From positions 2,306,001-2,370,000 of the forward strand of contig NZ_CP071091.1 in assembly GCF_017301635.1 (NCBI RefSeq): a stretch of DNA of 64,000 nt, given 5' to 3'. Positions 15,887 through 25,195 of the stretch are shown here, piece by piece. The notes below the pieces were generated by a model. The model was not told where the DNA came from, searched no databases, and saw nothing but the letters and a program-made list of their open reading frames with translations. The position numbers were made by a program, and so were the translations under genes. The stretch's first letter is position 1. Each line of letters starts with the position of its first letter. Source of the stretch: Myxococcus landrumus (GTDB lineage: Bacteria > Myxococcota > Myxococcia > Myxococcales > Myxococcaceae).

Positions 15887-17830
15887 ATGTCGAAGTCCGC
15901 GCGCCCCAACATCCTCCTGCTGACGGTGGATCAGCTCATGTTTCCCCGGTTCGCCTACGGGCCCGACGGGGGCTTCCTGCCCGGCATCAAAGACATCCTC
16001 GGCTTCATCGACGAGGGAGGTGAGGACAATCCCTTCCGGACGTTCTTCCCGGGCTTCGCCGCCCTGCGAAAGAACGCGGCCGTCTTCCGCAACCACACCA
16101 TCGCCGCCTCGGCGTGCATTCCCAGCCGCGCCGCCATCTACACGGGCCAGTACGGCACGCGCACTGGCGTCACGCAGACGGATGGGCTCTTCAAGAGCGG
16201 GGATGCCTCGGCCTTCCCCTGGCTCTCCGCCGAGGGGATTCCCACCATCGGCCACTGGTTCCAGCAGGCCGGATATCACACGCACTACTTCGGCAAGTGG
16301 CACGTCAGCAACCCGCCCGAGCACTCGCTGAAGCGCTATGGCTTCGACGACTGGGAGCTGTCCTATCCGGAGCCGCATGGGTCCTCCGTCAACAACCTGG
16401 GCGCCTTCCGGGACGTGGGCTTCGCGGACCTGGCCTGCACGTTCCTGCGTCGCATGGCGCTGGGACAGCCCTACAACCGGGCTCTCGGAGAGCAGGCCTA
16501 TGTGGCCCCGCTCGGCAACCCGCCTTCGACCGAGCCCCAGCCCTGGTTCGCCGTCGCGTCGTTCACCAACCCGCACGACATCGCGACCTACCCCATCCTC
16601 CCGCGGCAGCTCGACTCCACGTCCGCGCCGCTGGGGCCCCTGTCTGTCCCGGGCCAGACGGCGCGCTCCGTCGTCCCCGTCGCGGGCACGATGTCCCTCG
16701 CGTTGAACCCGCTCGACTTCCCCCAGCACAACGCCCACCTTCCGCCCAACGTGCGCGACCCGCTGGTCAACAAGCCGAGCTGCCAGCGCGACTACGCCTA
16801 CAAGATGGGGCTGGCGCTCGCGTCCAAGACGGGGCTCTCCCTGCACCAGGCGAAGGAAGGCATCGACCCCGTCACCGTCACGCTCAACTCAGGCATCCCC
16901 TTCCAGCTCACCGCCGCGCCGGACGTGTCCACCCTGCGCTTCAACCAGTACTACACGTGGCTCATCCACCTGGTGGACGGCCACATCGCGCGCGTGTTGA
17001 ACACGCTTGAGGAGAGCGGCCAGGCGGACAACACGCTGGTGGTGTTCCTCTCGGACCACGGCGAATACGCCGGAGCCCATGGCTACATGATGGAGAAGTG
17101 GCACACGGCCTATCAGGAAGCGCTCCACGTCCCGCTGGTCGTGCGCTTCCCGACCCGCGAGCTGCCTCCAAAGACGCGGCAGATTGAAGCCCTCACCAGC
17201 CACGTGGACGTCCTCCCCACGCTGCTGGGGCTCGCCGGCATCTCTCGCGGCGAGGTCGCGGAGATTCGCACCGAGCTGCGCCTCCACCGCCCCGTGCCGC
17301 CCTTCGTCGGGGCGGACCTGAGCCCGCTCGCGCGCGGTGAGACGAACACCGTGACGGAGCCCGATGGCAGCACGCGCGAGGGCGTGCTCTTCGTCACCGA
17401 CGACGAAATCACCGAGCCGCTGCCCCCCAACGGAGACCCGCACCAGGAACACGACGAGGCCCTGTTCTCCGTGTTCGTCCGCTCCGTCGAGGCGCTGCGC
17501 GAGGGCACCACCCGCGCGGGCAAGGTCCCCTTCCTCGCATCGGGTGCCGTGTGCCAGCCCAACCACGTCCGCTGCGTCCGCACGCCGCGCTGGAAGCTGG
17601 CGAGGACGTGGGACCCGTCGGGGACCCACGCCGACCAGTGGGAGCTCTACGACCTCCAGAACGACCCGCTGGAGATGGAGAACCTGCTCGTCTTCGACGG
17701 CGCCTTCCCCACCCTCATCTCCGACCTGCCCAAGGGGCTGGGCCGCGCGGAGGTGGAGACCGCCGCGCGCGCCACCCACGCGCTCCTCCAGAAGTACGAG
17801 CGCGAGAAGCTGTCGCCCTGGCCCGGGTAG
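15887..17830 (+). CDS. Sulfatase (arylsulfatase-type)
   Basis: A 647-residue sulfatase starting MSKSARPNILLLTVDQ; the ATG at 15887 places the metal-binding D of TVDQ right after the first strand. The sulfatase signature CIPSR is at residues 77-81, so Cys77 should be converted to formylglycine by an FGE. Other family marks are TGQYGTRTGV, HYFGKWH and a C-terminal metal site FLSDHGEYAGAHGYMMEKW. Long loops between make it larger than most. There is no signal peptide. The substrate is a sulfate or phosphonate ester not readable from sequence. No FGE gene is in the window. Confidence 0.85.
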   Translation: MSKSARPNILLLTVDQLMFPRFAYGPDGGFLPGIKDILGFIDEGGEDNPFRTFFPGFAALRKNAAVFRNHTIAASACIPSRAAIYTGQYGTRTGVTQTDGLFKSGDASAFPWLSAEGIPTIGHWFQQAGYHTHYFGKWHVSNPPEHSLKRYGFDDWELSYPEPHGSSVNNLGAFRDVGFADLACTFLRRMALGQPYNRALGEQAYVAPLGNPPSTEPQPWFAVASFTNPHDIATYPILPRQLDSTSAPLGPLSVPGQTARSVVPVAGTMSLALNPLDFPQHNAHLPPNVRDPLVNKPSCQRDYAYKMGLALASKTGLSLHQAKEGIDPVTVTLNSGIPFQLTAAPDVSTLRFNQYYTWLIHLVDGHIARVLNTLEESGQADNTLVVFLSDHGEYAGAHGYMMEKWHTAYQEALHVPLVVRFPTRELPPKTRQIEALTSHVDVLPTLLGLAGISRGEVAEIRTELRLHRPVPPFVGADLSPLARGETNTVTEPDGSTREGVLFVTDDEITEPLPPNGDPHQEHDEALFSVFVRSVEALREGTTRAGKVPFLASGAVCQPNHVRCVRTPRWKLARTWDPSGTHADQWELYDLQNDPLEMENLLVFDGAFPTLISDLPKGLGRAEVETAARATHALLQKYEREKLSPWPG

Positions 17831-17831
17831 C

Positions 17832-17843
17832 CTCGGGCCCGAG
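17832..17843. terminator. 12-bp palindrome between convergent genes
   Basis: CTCGGGCCCGAG lies 1 bp after the sulfatase stop and 5 bp before the end of the convergent SH3 gene. It lacks a loop and U-tract, so the terminator role is only a suggestion. Confidence 0.2.
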
Positions 17844-17848
17844 TCCCG

Positions 17849-18766
17849 CTACGGCTGAGTCTCCGCCGTGGCGGGGGGCTCGGCCTTGAGCTCCGCGTAG
17901 ACGCCGTCGCGGAAGCCGTAGCGCTCGCGCGCCTTCGACTTCTGCTCCTTGCCGGACTCGTCCTCCTCGGTGCGGCTGTGCACCACCGTGAGCTCCTTCG
18001 CGCCCGCCTGGAAGGTGACCTCGTACGAGGAGACGTTGGGCGGGTCCGACAAGCCCGCCACGTCGAGCGCGTTCTTCGCCTTGCCCAGCACGCCCGGCTT
18101 GTTCTCGGGCACCTGGTAGCTCACGTAGGTGGTCTTGTAGTCGCTGCACGCCTCTGGCTTGGAGTCGATCTGCAACAGGGTGACACCCGCCGTCTTCGCG
18201 GGGATGAGCTTCGCCACCACCGGCCCTCCGTCGACGTTGAGGTAGCTCTGTCCCGCGGGCATGACGTCCACGCTGGTGACGCGGCGCGAGGGCTTCGCCT
18301 TCGGCTCCATGAAGCGGACGCGAATCTTGAAGTCGTTGCTCATCACCACCGTGGCGACTTCCTTCTCACCGTCGCCGTCGAAGTCCGCCTCGAAGCGGAG
18401 CGGCGTGAGCGTGTTGCCGAAGAGCCAGCCTTTGAAGGTCTCTTTGTCCTTCGTGTACTCCACCGAGTACCAGTGGTTGACGTACTCCCCCACCTTCAGG
18501 CGGTCCTTGCCACGGGAGACGACGCGCACGGCCGCGCCCAGGGGCAGCGTGGTGACCACCGCCGCATCGGCCGCGGGCGTCTGCCGCAGGTTCGCCTCAT
18601 CCACGCCGACGAAGAGGTTCACCTTCTTCTCGGCGGGCTCCCACTCCGTGAAGGCGTAGCTCTCCAAGGTGCGAGGCCCGGCCTCCTCCTCGATGAAGGC
18701 GGTGTAGTGCAGCGAAGGTGCTTCCGATTGGGAAAGGACCAGCGACAGCAGCAAGGCGGGAGTCAT
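17849..18766 (-). CDS. Secreted SH3-domain protein
   Basis: A 305-residue protein. The ATG at 18766 gives the signal peptide MTPALLLSLVLSQSEA; upstream in-frame starts would bury it. Residues ~45-125 are a bacterial SH3 fold (NLRQTPAADAAVVTTLPLG, VRVV, then HWYSVEY and GWLFG), as found in cell-wall or peptide-binding proteins. DFDGDGEKEVA at ~130 looks like a calcium-binding repeat seen in FG-GAP-type proteins. The C-terminal half is beta-rich and unknown. Likely periplasmic or surface located. Confidence 0.7.
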   Translation of the reverse strand: MTPALLLSLVLSQSEAPSLHYTAFIEEEAGPRTLESYAFTEWEPAEKKVNLFVGVDEANLRQTPAADAAVVTTLPLGAAVRVVSRGKDRLKVGEYVNHWYSVEYTKDKETFKGWLFGNTLTPLRFEADFDGDGEKEVATVVMSNDFKIRVRFMEPKAKPSRRVTSVDVMPAGQSYLNVDGGPVVAKLIPAKTAGVTLLQIDSKPEACSDYKTTYVSYQVPENKPGVLGKAKNALDVAGLSDPPNVSSYEVTFQAGAKELTVVHSRTEEDESGKEQKSKARERYGFRDGVYAELKAEPPATAETQP

Positions 18767-18926
18767 GCGGAACCATCCAAGGATGAGTGCGCGCAGCGTA
18801 GCGCGTCGCCCGCCGGACATGACACAGGGCCGGGTCGCATACCGGACGGACAGGGTGGCGAGACACCCTGGCCCACGCCACCCGTCACATGACACCCACG
18901 TCCTCGGGCGTTAGCGTGGCGTCGTG

Positions 18927-20423
18927 ATGAGCCGCGCCCTGCCCCTCTCCCTGCTCCTGGCCGCCACCGCCCTGCACTCCGGCTGCCGTCACACCCAACA
19001 GCCCCCACCGACCCCCGCCTCCGTGGACGCGGTGGCCCAGGGCCTCTTCGCCACGCTCGAGGACGAGGGAGCGCTCGCCAGCGCCTATGTGCTGGACGCG
19101 ACCACCGGAGAGCCGCTGTACGCGCACCGCGAACACGTGCGCCTGTTGCCCGCGTCGACCATGAAGGTCGTCTCCACCGCCTCGGTGCTCTCCGCGCTGG
19201 GGCCGGACTTCCGCTTCCAGACGCCTGTCTCGATGGAGGGCTCGCTAGTCGAGGGGCTGTTCCTGGGGGACCTCGTCGTGGAGCCCTCGGGAGACCCGTC
19301 GCTCGGCTCGTGGCGGTTCCCCGAGACGGCGACGGCGTGTGAGCAGGTCGCGGACGCACTCCACTCGCGCGGGGTGCGCCAGTGGAAGGGCCAGGTGCGC
19401 GTGCGAGGCGCGGAGGACATGGACGTCGGCTTCGGCCCCGGCTGGGCCTGGGATGATGCCGCGTATGCCTACAGCGCCGCGCCCACCGCGTTCGTCTTCC
19501 GGGAGAACGTGGTGGACCTCGCGCTGTCTCGCGCGGAGGGCTCCGACTGCGCGCTGCCTCCGACGCTGCAACTGACCCCGACCTTCGCCACCTTCACCGC
19601 CGTGGTGCGCGTGGAGCCGAACGCCGAGCGCGCCAACCTCTCCTGCACGCGCCTGCGGTCCGGCCCCGGCGTGAGGTGCGTGTGGCGCTCCGCCGCGAAC
19701 CAATGTCCTCGCGCCGCCACGGTGAAGCTCTCCGTGGATGACCCCCAGGCGCTCTTCGCCGCGTGCGTGGAGGAGGCCCTCACCAAGCGCGGCGTGCCCC
19801 GTCTGCCCTTCACGCTGGAAGCGCCCGGCCCCCTGCGTCCCCCGACGCCGGAGCCCCTGGTCACCCTGGTGAGCCCCCCGCTGTCGGAGCTGGTGAAGGT
19901 CACCAACAAGCAGTCCCTCAACCTCTACGCGGAGCGGCTGGGCCTGCGCTTCGCCCGCGAGCGCGGCGGACTGGAGGGCTACACCGCGCTGAGCACCGCG
20001 CTGGCCCAGGAGCTCACCCGCCGAGGCATCCCCGCCCGTGACTTGCGCCCCGTCGATGGCAGCGGCCTGTCGCGCTACAACCTGGCCACCGCGCGCGGCC
20101 TGGCGCGGGTCATCTTCACCAGCCTGCGTGAGCCCTACGGCGCCGCGCTGGTCGACAGCCTGCCCATCGCGGGGGTCGACGGCACGCTCGCCACCCGGCC
20201 CGTCACGCCCCTCACCGCGGGCCGCATCCGCGCGAAGACGGGCACGCTCTCCGGGCAGAAGTGCTTCACGGGCGTCGTGGACAGACCCGGTGACGCCGAG
20301 CATCCCCGCGTCGTCTTCGCGCTGATGCTGGGCAACATGGACGAAGGCACCACGCTGCCCGCCAACGAGGCCTTCGACCGCTTCGCCGCCGCACTGGTCG
20401 AGCTCCCCCTGCGCGCCCCGTGA
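18927..20423 (+). CDS. dacB: D-Ala-D-Ala carboxypeptidase/endopeptidase, PBP4 type (S13)
   Basis: A 498-residue penicillin-binding protein of the S13 family, which trims peptidoglycan stem peptides in the periplasm. The N-terminus has a lipobox-like end (LLLAATALHSGC), so it may be a lipoprotein. The active-site tetrad STMK starts at Ser77 (S77, K80). The second motif is in DGSGLSRYN and the third is KTG in RIRAKTGTLSG. The GTG at 18924 is also in frame, but the ATG at 18927 is preferred. Followed by a strong hairpin. Confidence 0.85.
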   Translation: MSRALPLSLLLAATALHSGCRHTQQPPPTPASVDAVAQGLFATLEDEGALASAYVLDATTGEPLYAHREHVRLLPASTMKVVSTASVLSALGPDFRFQTPVSMEGSLVEGLFLGDLVVEPSGDPSLGSWRFPETATACEQVADALHSRGVRQWKGQVRVRGAEDMDVGFGPGWAWDDAAYAYSAAPTAFVFRENVVDLALSRAEGSDCALPPTLQLTPTFATFTAVVRVEPNAERANLSCTRLRSGPGVRCVWRSAANQCPRAATVKLSVDDPQALFAACVEEALTKRGVPRLPFTLEAPGPLRPPTPEPLVTLVSPPLSELVKVTNKQSLNLYAERLGLRFARERGGLEGYTALSTALAQELTRRGIPARDLRPVDGSGLSRYNLATARGLARVIFTSLREPYGAALVDSLPIAGVDGTLATRPVTPLTAGRIRAKTGTLSGQKCFTGVVDRPGDAEHPRVVFALMLGNMDEGTTLPANEAFDRFAAALVELPLRAP

Positions 20424-20425
20424 CG

Positions 20426-20454
20426 TCGGGCCTCCTGGGATTCCCGGGGCCCGA
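20426..20454 (+). terminator. Hairpin after the PBP4 gene
   Basis: TCGGGCC at 20426-20432 pairs with GGCCCGA at 20448-20454, starting 3 bp after the stop; inner GGGA/TCCC pairs extend the stem. No U-tract. Confidence 0.45.
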
Positions 20455-20589
20455 TTGACGCACCGCGCGCTTGCGCGAAACCCCAGGGAACGCGCGTCCG
20501 AGGGTGACATTCCCCAGCGGGGAACGTGCGCCACGGGGGAAAGAGACGTGGCAGGCTGCGTCCGCTTTCACCATTCCCCCGAGGTGCAA

Positions 20590-22767
20590 ATGAAGCTGAC
20601 CACCGCATTGGCCGCGGCGACCCTGCTGCTGCCACTGGCGTCCCCCGCCGCGGGCAAGGGCCCGTCCAAGCCACCCGCGACGGCGAAGAAGGAAGTGGTG
20701 GACACCTACCACGACACCCAGGTCAAGGACCCGTACCAGTGGCTGGAGGAGTCCAACGACGCGAGCGTGCAGCAGTGGAACGACGCACAGAACGCCCATA
20801 CGCGCGCCATCCTGGACAAGCTCCCCGGCCGTGAGCCGCTGCGTCAGCGCATCACCGAGCTCCTCACGTGGAAGTCCCCAGGCTACGGCAAGCTGACCGA
20901 GGCCGGCGGCACGCTCTTCGGTGGGAAGTTCCAGCCGCCCCGGCAGCAGCCGTTCGTGGTGGTGCTCGGCTCGGTGGAGGACACGTCGAAGGAGCGCGTG
21001 CTGCTGGACCCGATGGTGCTGGACCCCGCGGGCCACACCACCATCGACTTCTTCGTGCCCACGCGGGACGGCAAGAAGCTGGCGGTGTCGCTGTCGAAGA
21101 AGGGCACCGAGAGCGGCGACGTCTTCATCTATGACGTGGCCACGGGCAAGCAGGTGCCTGACGAGATGGTGCCCCGGGTCAACGGTGGCACCGCGGGCGG
21201 CGGTGTCGCCTGGAACGCGGACGGCACGGGCTTCTTCTACACGCGCTATCCGCGCGGCGAGGAGCGCGCGCCGGAGGACCGCGACTTCTTCCAGCAGGTG
21301 TACTTCCACAAGCTGGGGACGCCCACGGCGCAGGACACGTACGCGCTGGGCAAGGACTTCCCGCGCATCGCGATGACCGACCTGGAGTCGTCTCCGGACG
21401 GCAAGTACACCTCCGCGCTGGTCGCCAACGGCGACGGCGGTGAGTTCATGCTCTTCCTCCACGGCCCCGAGGGGAAGTGGACGCAGGTGACGAAGTTCGC
21501 GGACAAGGTCATCGGCTCGCACTTCGGCCACGACGGCAACCTCTACCTGCTCAGCCGTCAGGACGCGCCGCGCGGCAAGGTGCTGCGCCTGCCCCTGGCC
21601 ACGCCGTCGCTGGACAAGGCCACCGTGCTGGTGCCCGAGGGCGAGGCCAGCATCCAGGGCGTCTACCCGGCCAAGACGCGGCTGTACATCAACGAGCAGC
21701 TGGGTGGCCCGTCCCAGGTGCGCATGGTGGACCTGACGGGCAAGGACCTGGGCCTGGTCCCCACGCCGCCGGTGTCGTCGGTGGGCGGACTGGTGAGCGC
21801 GGGCGGTGACGATGTGTACTTCAGCAACGTCAGCTTCGTGCAGCCGCAGGCCTGGTACCGCTTCACCGCCAAGGACGGCCAGGTGACGAAGACGGCCCTG
21901 GCGCGCACCAGCCCGCTGGACGTGAGCGACGTGGAGGTCATCCGCACCGAGGCCACGTCGAAGGACGGCACCAAGGTCCCGCTCACCATCCTCAAGAAGA
22001 AGGGCACCAAGCTCAATGGAAACAACCCCGCGCTGCTCACGGGCTACGGCGGCTTCAACATCTCCATCTCCCCGGGCTTCAGCCCGCTGGCGGGCCTGTG
22101 GCTGGAGCAGGGCGGCGTCTACGCGGTGGCCAACCTGCGCGGCGGCTCGGAGTTCGGCGAGAAGTGGCACGCCGAGGGCTCGCTGACGAAGAAGCAGAAC
22201 GTCTTCGATGACTTCTACGCCTGCGCGAAGCTGCTGGTGGAGAAGAAGTACACCCAGCCCAAGAAGCTGGCCATCCAGGGCGGCAGCAACGGCGGCCTGC
22301 TGATGGGCGCCGTCGTGACGCAGCACCCGGAGGCGTACGGCGCCGTGGTGGCCCGCGTGGGCCTCTACGACATGCTCCGCTCGGAGCGCACCTCCAACGG
22401 CCAGTTCAACGTCACCGAGTACGGCACGGTGAAGGACGCCGAGCAGTTCAAGGCGCTCCTCGCCTACTCCCCTGTCCACAACGTGAAGGACGGCGCGAAG
22501 TACCCGCCCGTGCTCTTCACCTCCGGCGCCAATGACCCGCGCGTGGACCCGTTCCACTCCCGGAAGATGGTGGCGCGGATGCAGGCCGCCACGTCGGCCA
22601 AGAGCCCCATCCTCCTGCGCGCCGACGCGGAGACGGGCCACGGCTCCGGCACCCCGCTCAGCGCCCGCATCGAGGAGGAGGTGGACGCGTACTCGTTCAT
22701 CTTCAGCCAACTGGGCGTGAAGTACCTGCCGCCCGCGAAGAACCTGGCCGCCCCCAAGCAGCAGTAA
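20590..22767 (+). CDS. Prolyl oligopeptidase (S9A), exported
   Basis: A 725-residue serine peptidase of the S9A family, which cleaves after proline in short peptides. The ATG at 20590 follows GAGG and gives a signal peptide (LTTALAAATLLLPLASPAAG), so the enzyme is probably periplasmic or secreted. DPYQWLEE near residue 45 marks the family start. Residues ~80-430 form the beta-propeller. The alpha/beta-hydrolase catalytic triad is Ser566 in GGSNGG, Asp in NDPRVDP, and His684 in TGHGSG, all present. It has its own terminator-like hairpin downstream and is separated from the PBP4 gene by another. Confidence 0.9.
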   Translation: MKLTTALAAATLLLPLASPAAGKGPSKPPATAKKEVVDTYHDTQVKDPYQWLEESNDASVQQWNDAQNAHTRAILDKLPGREPLRQRITELLTWKSPGYGKLTEAGGTLFGGKFQPPRQQPFVVVLGSVEDTSKERVLLDPMVLDPAGHTTIDFFVPTRDGKKLAVSLSKKGTESGDVFIYDVATGKQVPDEMVPRVNGGTAGGGVAWNADGTGFFYTRYPRGEERAPEDRDFFQQVYFHKLGTPTAQDTYALGKDFPRIAMTDLESSPDGKYTSALVANGDGGEFMLFLHGPEGKWTQVTKFADKVIGSHFGHDGNLYLLSRQDAPRGKVLRLPLATPSLDKATVLVPEGEASIQGVYPAKTRLYINEQLGGPSQVRMVDLTGKDLGLVPTPPVSSVGGLVSAGGDDVYFSNVSFVQPQAWYRFTAKDGQVTKTALARTSPLDVSDVEVIRTEATSKDGTKVPLTILKKKGTKLNGNNPALLTGYGGFNISISPGFSPLAGLWLEQGGVYAVANLRGGSEFGEKWHAEGSLTKKQNVFDDFYACAKLLVEKKYTQPKKLAIQGGSNGGLLMGAVVTQHPEAYGAVVARVGLYDMLRSERTSNGQFNVTEYGTVKDAEQFKALLAYSPVHNVKDGAKYPPVLFTSGANDPRVDPFHSRKMVARMQAATSAKSPILLRADAETGHGSGTPLSARIEEEVDAYSFIFSQLGVKYLPPAKNLAAPKQQ

Positions 22768-22792
22768 GGCCCCGGACACTTCCACCGTGGCT

Positions 22793-22842
22793 CAAGGCCC
22801 GCCTGGTTCCGGCGATGGACTCCGGACACCTGGCGGGCCTTG
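22793..22842 (+). terminator. 11-bp perfect inverted repeat after the prolyl oligopeptidase gene
   Basis: CAAGGCCCGCC at 22793-22803 pairs with GGCGGGCCTTG at 22832-22842. The 28-base loop has a smaller internal stem. It lies 25 bp after the stop and overlaps the GTG at 22840, arguing that the next gene starts later, at 22888. Confidence 0.45.
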
Positions 22843-22887
22843 TCGCGTCTCGCGTTCCACTGGAGCAGCACCGCTCGCGGTGTCAGC

Positions 22888-23988
22888 ATGCGCGGCATGG
22901 AGAACGCCTCGCTCGAAGCGCTCGTGACGCCCGCCGCCCTCGTGGACCTGGACCGCGTGGAGACGAACCTCCAGCGCGTGTCCCGGTACACCCGTGAGCA
23001 CGGGCTCCACTGGCGTCCCCACACGAAGACCCACAAGACGGCGGAGCTCACCGCGCTCCAGCTCACCGCCGGTGCCGTGGGCGCCACTGTCGCCACCCCG
23101 CGCGAGGCCGAAGTCATGGCCGCCGTCACCCCGGACATCCTCTTCGCCTACCCGCCCGTGGGCGCGGCCCGGCTCGCGAAGCTGATGGCCCTGCCGCCGC
23201 GCACGAAGCTCACCGTGGCGCTCGACTCGCTCGAGGCCCTCGCGGGACTCCGCCGCGCGGCCGAGCAAGCGGGACGCAACGTCGGGGTGCTGGTGGAGCT
23301 GGACCTGGGCATGCGCCGCGTGGGCGTCACGACTCCCGCCCAGGCCGTGGCCCTGGCCCGAGCGATGGCCGCCTCCCCGGCGGTGACCTGGCGCGGCGTC
23401 ATCTTCTATCCCGGGCACGTGCGTGCGCCGCTGCACCAACAGGACGAAGCGGTGCGGGAGCAGAACGCGCGGCTGGGCGCGTTCCTGGAGGAACTGGAGC
23501 GCGAGCAACTGAAGCCCGAGGTCGTCAGCGGCGGCTCCACGCCGATGCTCTGGCGCTCCCATGAGGTGAAGGGCCTGACGGAGATTCGCCCGGGCATCAA
23601 CGTGCTGAATGATCGCAACTCAGCCTCCATCGGCGCGTGTGCGTGGGACGACTGCGCCTTCTCCGTGCTGGCCACCGTGGTGAGCACCGCCGTGCCCGGA
23701 CAGGTGGTCATCGACGCGGGCTCCAAGGCCCTGGCCAAGGAAGAGGGCCTCGCCCCCGAGGGAGGCTACGGCGCGCTGCTGGACAGGCCGGACATCATCG
23801 TCCGGAACGTCTCCGAGGAGCATGGCCTGCTCGACGTCTCGTCCACGTCCTGGCGCCCGCGCGTGGGGGACCTGGTGCGGGTCGTCCCCAACCACGTCTG
23901 CGCCGCCGTCAACCTGCACGAGCGGCTGCACGTCCTGCGCGGCGGCACCGTGACGAACACCTGGGCCGTCGCCGCGCGCGGCTGGTAG
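22888..23988 (+). CDS. D-threonine aldolase / D-serine dehydratase-like PLP enzyme
   Basis: A 366-residue fold-type III PLP enzyme (alanine-racemase-like barrel). The start is ATG 22888 or 22897; the GTG at 22840 lies inside the upstream hairpin. The PLP lysine is K47 in RPHTKTHKT. GTPREAEV-like and VSGGSTPM phosphate-binding motifs follow. The C-terminal metal site NHVC has His336 and Cys338; an H-x-C pair is typical of zinc-dependent D-serine dehydratases, while D-threonine aldolases usually have H-x-D. I therefore lean towards D-serine dehydratase-like activity on a D-beta-hydroxy amino acid, but the substrate is not proven. Confidence 0.75.
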   Translation: MRGMENASLEALVTPAALVDLDRVETNLQRVSRYTREHGLHWRPHTKTHKTAELTALQLTAGAVGATVATPREAEVMAAVTPDILFAYPPVGAARLAKLMALPPRTKLTVALDSLEALAGLRRAAEQAGRNVGVLVELDLGMRRVGVTTPAQAVALARAMAASPAVTWRGVIFYPGHVRAPLHQQDEAVREQNARLGAFLEELEREQLKPEVVSGGSTPMLWRSHEVKGLTEIRPGINVLNDRNSASIGACAWDDCAFSVLATVVSTAVPGQVVIDAGSKALAKEEGLAPEGGYGALLDRPDIIVRNVSEEHGLLDVSSTSWRPRVGDLVRVVPNHVCAAVNLHERLHVLRGGTVTNTWAVAARGW

Positions 23989-24996
23989 TCACGCGGGGCG
24001 GCCAAGGTCCATCCGCTCCAGCTCCCGCGTCAGCAGCGTCTCCAGCTCACGAATGCTGCGGTAGACGATGCACCGGTACGAGGCCACGTCGAAGCGCAGC
24101 TCCTTCACGTCCCGCACGAGCAGCAGCGTGGGCCGGCCCTTCCCCCACGCGTAGCCGACCTCCAGGTACACGTTGGGGTTCGCCAGCGACAGGTCCGCGA
24201 TGACGACCTTCGCCGAGTCGATGCGCTCCTTGATGCGCTGGATGATGGGCCCGTCGAACACGGCCTGGTCCACGCGCTCGCACAACAGGCCCACCGACTT
24301 CACCGGCCCCTGGATGCCGTAGTGGTACGTGTCCTCGAGCTCGGGGGTGAAGGGCATGGCCACGAAGGCATGGGGCTTCGCCATCGACACCGCACCCGCG
24401 GTCGCCATCACCGGCGCCTGCACGAAGGCGCGGTCCCTGCGCACGCGGAAGCCGCCCCCCGGCAAGGGCTCCACTCCGGAGGTGCCCCCCAGGCCCCGCT
24501 CCAGCGCGCGCCGCAGCCGCAGCGCGCGGCGATTGTCCAGCTCCACCAGCGTGAAGCGCTCCAACCCCTGAGGTCCAATGCCTCGCTGGAACGCCTCGAT
24601 GAGTCCACCGACGAGCGCCAGCACCGCCTCGTCCTCGTCCAGGCCGTAGTTGGGCCCGTGCACCGTGCTCACCACGTGCTTGAGCCCCTGACGCGACTCC
24701 ATCGCCTTCAGCGCGCGTTGGGTGAACTGGCGAATCTCGTGGTAGCCGAACGCGCCCAGCCGCACCGTCCCCAGGAAGAGCGCCAGCGGCGAGCCCACCA
24801 CGCCCCCCGTCTCCAGGAAGCGGAACTCGCCCGGCTCCACCATCACCTGCGCGGGAGGAACGCCCACCACCTCCAGCCGCCGCGCCACGGATTCGGCCGC
24901 GCCGTACAGCCTTTGTGCATATTTGAACAGGGCGACATCCGCCTTCACTTCGGTGATGTCCCCGACCTCCAGCACCACATCCAGGGCCGCGCTCAT
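23989..24996 (-). CDS. Macro-like domain fused to a deoxyribosyltransferase/TIR-like domain
   Basis: A 335-residue protein; ATG at 24996 (MSAALDVV). Residues ~1-145 read like a macro or macro-like domain (VLEVGDITEVKADVALFKY, then VSTVHGPNYGLDEDEA). Residues ~200-335 begin HAFVAMPF and continue with VIADLSLANPNVYLEVGYAWG, a pattern of nucleoside 2-deoxyribosyltransferase-like and related TIR-like folds. Both domain types handle NAD, ADP-ribose or nucleotides, so a nucleotide-based sensor/effector is possible; no defence partner is next to it. Its stop touches the end of the convergent PLP-enzyme gene. The upstream region is shared with the StyA-like gene. Confidence 0.65.
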   Translation of the reverse strand: MSAALDVVLEVGDITEVKADVALFKYAQRLYGAAESVARRLEVVGVPPAQVMVEPGEFRFLETGGVVGSPLALFLGTVRLGAFGYHEIRQFTQRALKAMESRQGLKHVVSTVHGPNYGLDEDEAVLALVGGLIEAFQRGIGPQGLERFTLVELDNRRALRLRRALERGLGGTSGVEPLPGGGFRVRRDRAFVQAPVMATAGAVSMAKPHAFVAMPFTPELEDTYHYGIQGPVKSVGLLCERVDQAVFDGPIIQRIKERIDSAKVVIADLSLANPNVYLEVGYAWGKGRPTLLLVRDVKELRFDVASYRCIVYRSIRELETLLTRELERMDLGRPA

Positions 24997-25059
24997 CGCT
25001 CGACTGTACGGTTTCCGACTGTCCGCCCCCAACCCGGAATCACTTCATCCAATCGCAAA

Positions 25060-25077
25060 CGGGTGCCATGGGACCCG
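25060..25077. promoter_or_regulatory. 18-bp near-perfect palindrome, candidate operator
   Basis: CGGGTGCCATGGGACCCG matches its reverse complement at 16 of 18 positions. It sits in the 239-bp divergent gap between the macro-like gene (minus) and the StyA-like gene (plus). I infer a regulator-binding site; the regulator is not in the window. Confidence 0.35.
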
Positions 25078-25150
25078 CCTGGCCCTGAGACTCAGTGTAT
25101 GGGGAAATTAAAGAACTCCATCTGCATTGTGATATGGAGCCCTGCGCACC

Positions 25151-25195
25151 CAGGAACACCTGGGGAACCCCACATCCCGGGGAGACGCTTCCCCG
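25151..25195 (+). promoter_or_regulatory. Structured leader upstream of the StyA-like gene
   Basis: Three short inverted repeats follow each other: CAGG/CCTG (25151-25162), GGGG/CCCC (25162-25171) and CGGGGA/TCCCCG (25178-25195). They end 40 bp before the start codon. This may be a folded 5' leader, but GC-rich DNA makes chance hairpins common. Confidence 0.25.

Noticed and set aside
22840-22887. Earlier GTG start for the PLP-enzyme gene
   Set aside because: It falls inside the inverted repeat that likely ends the upstream transcript, and the extra residues do not fit the family start.
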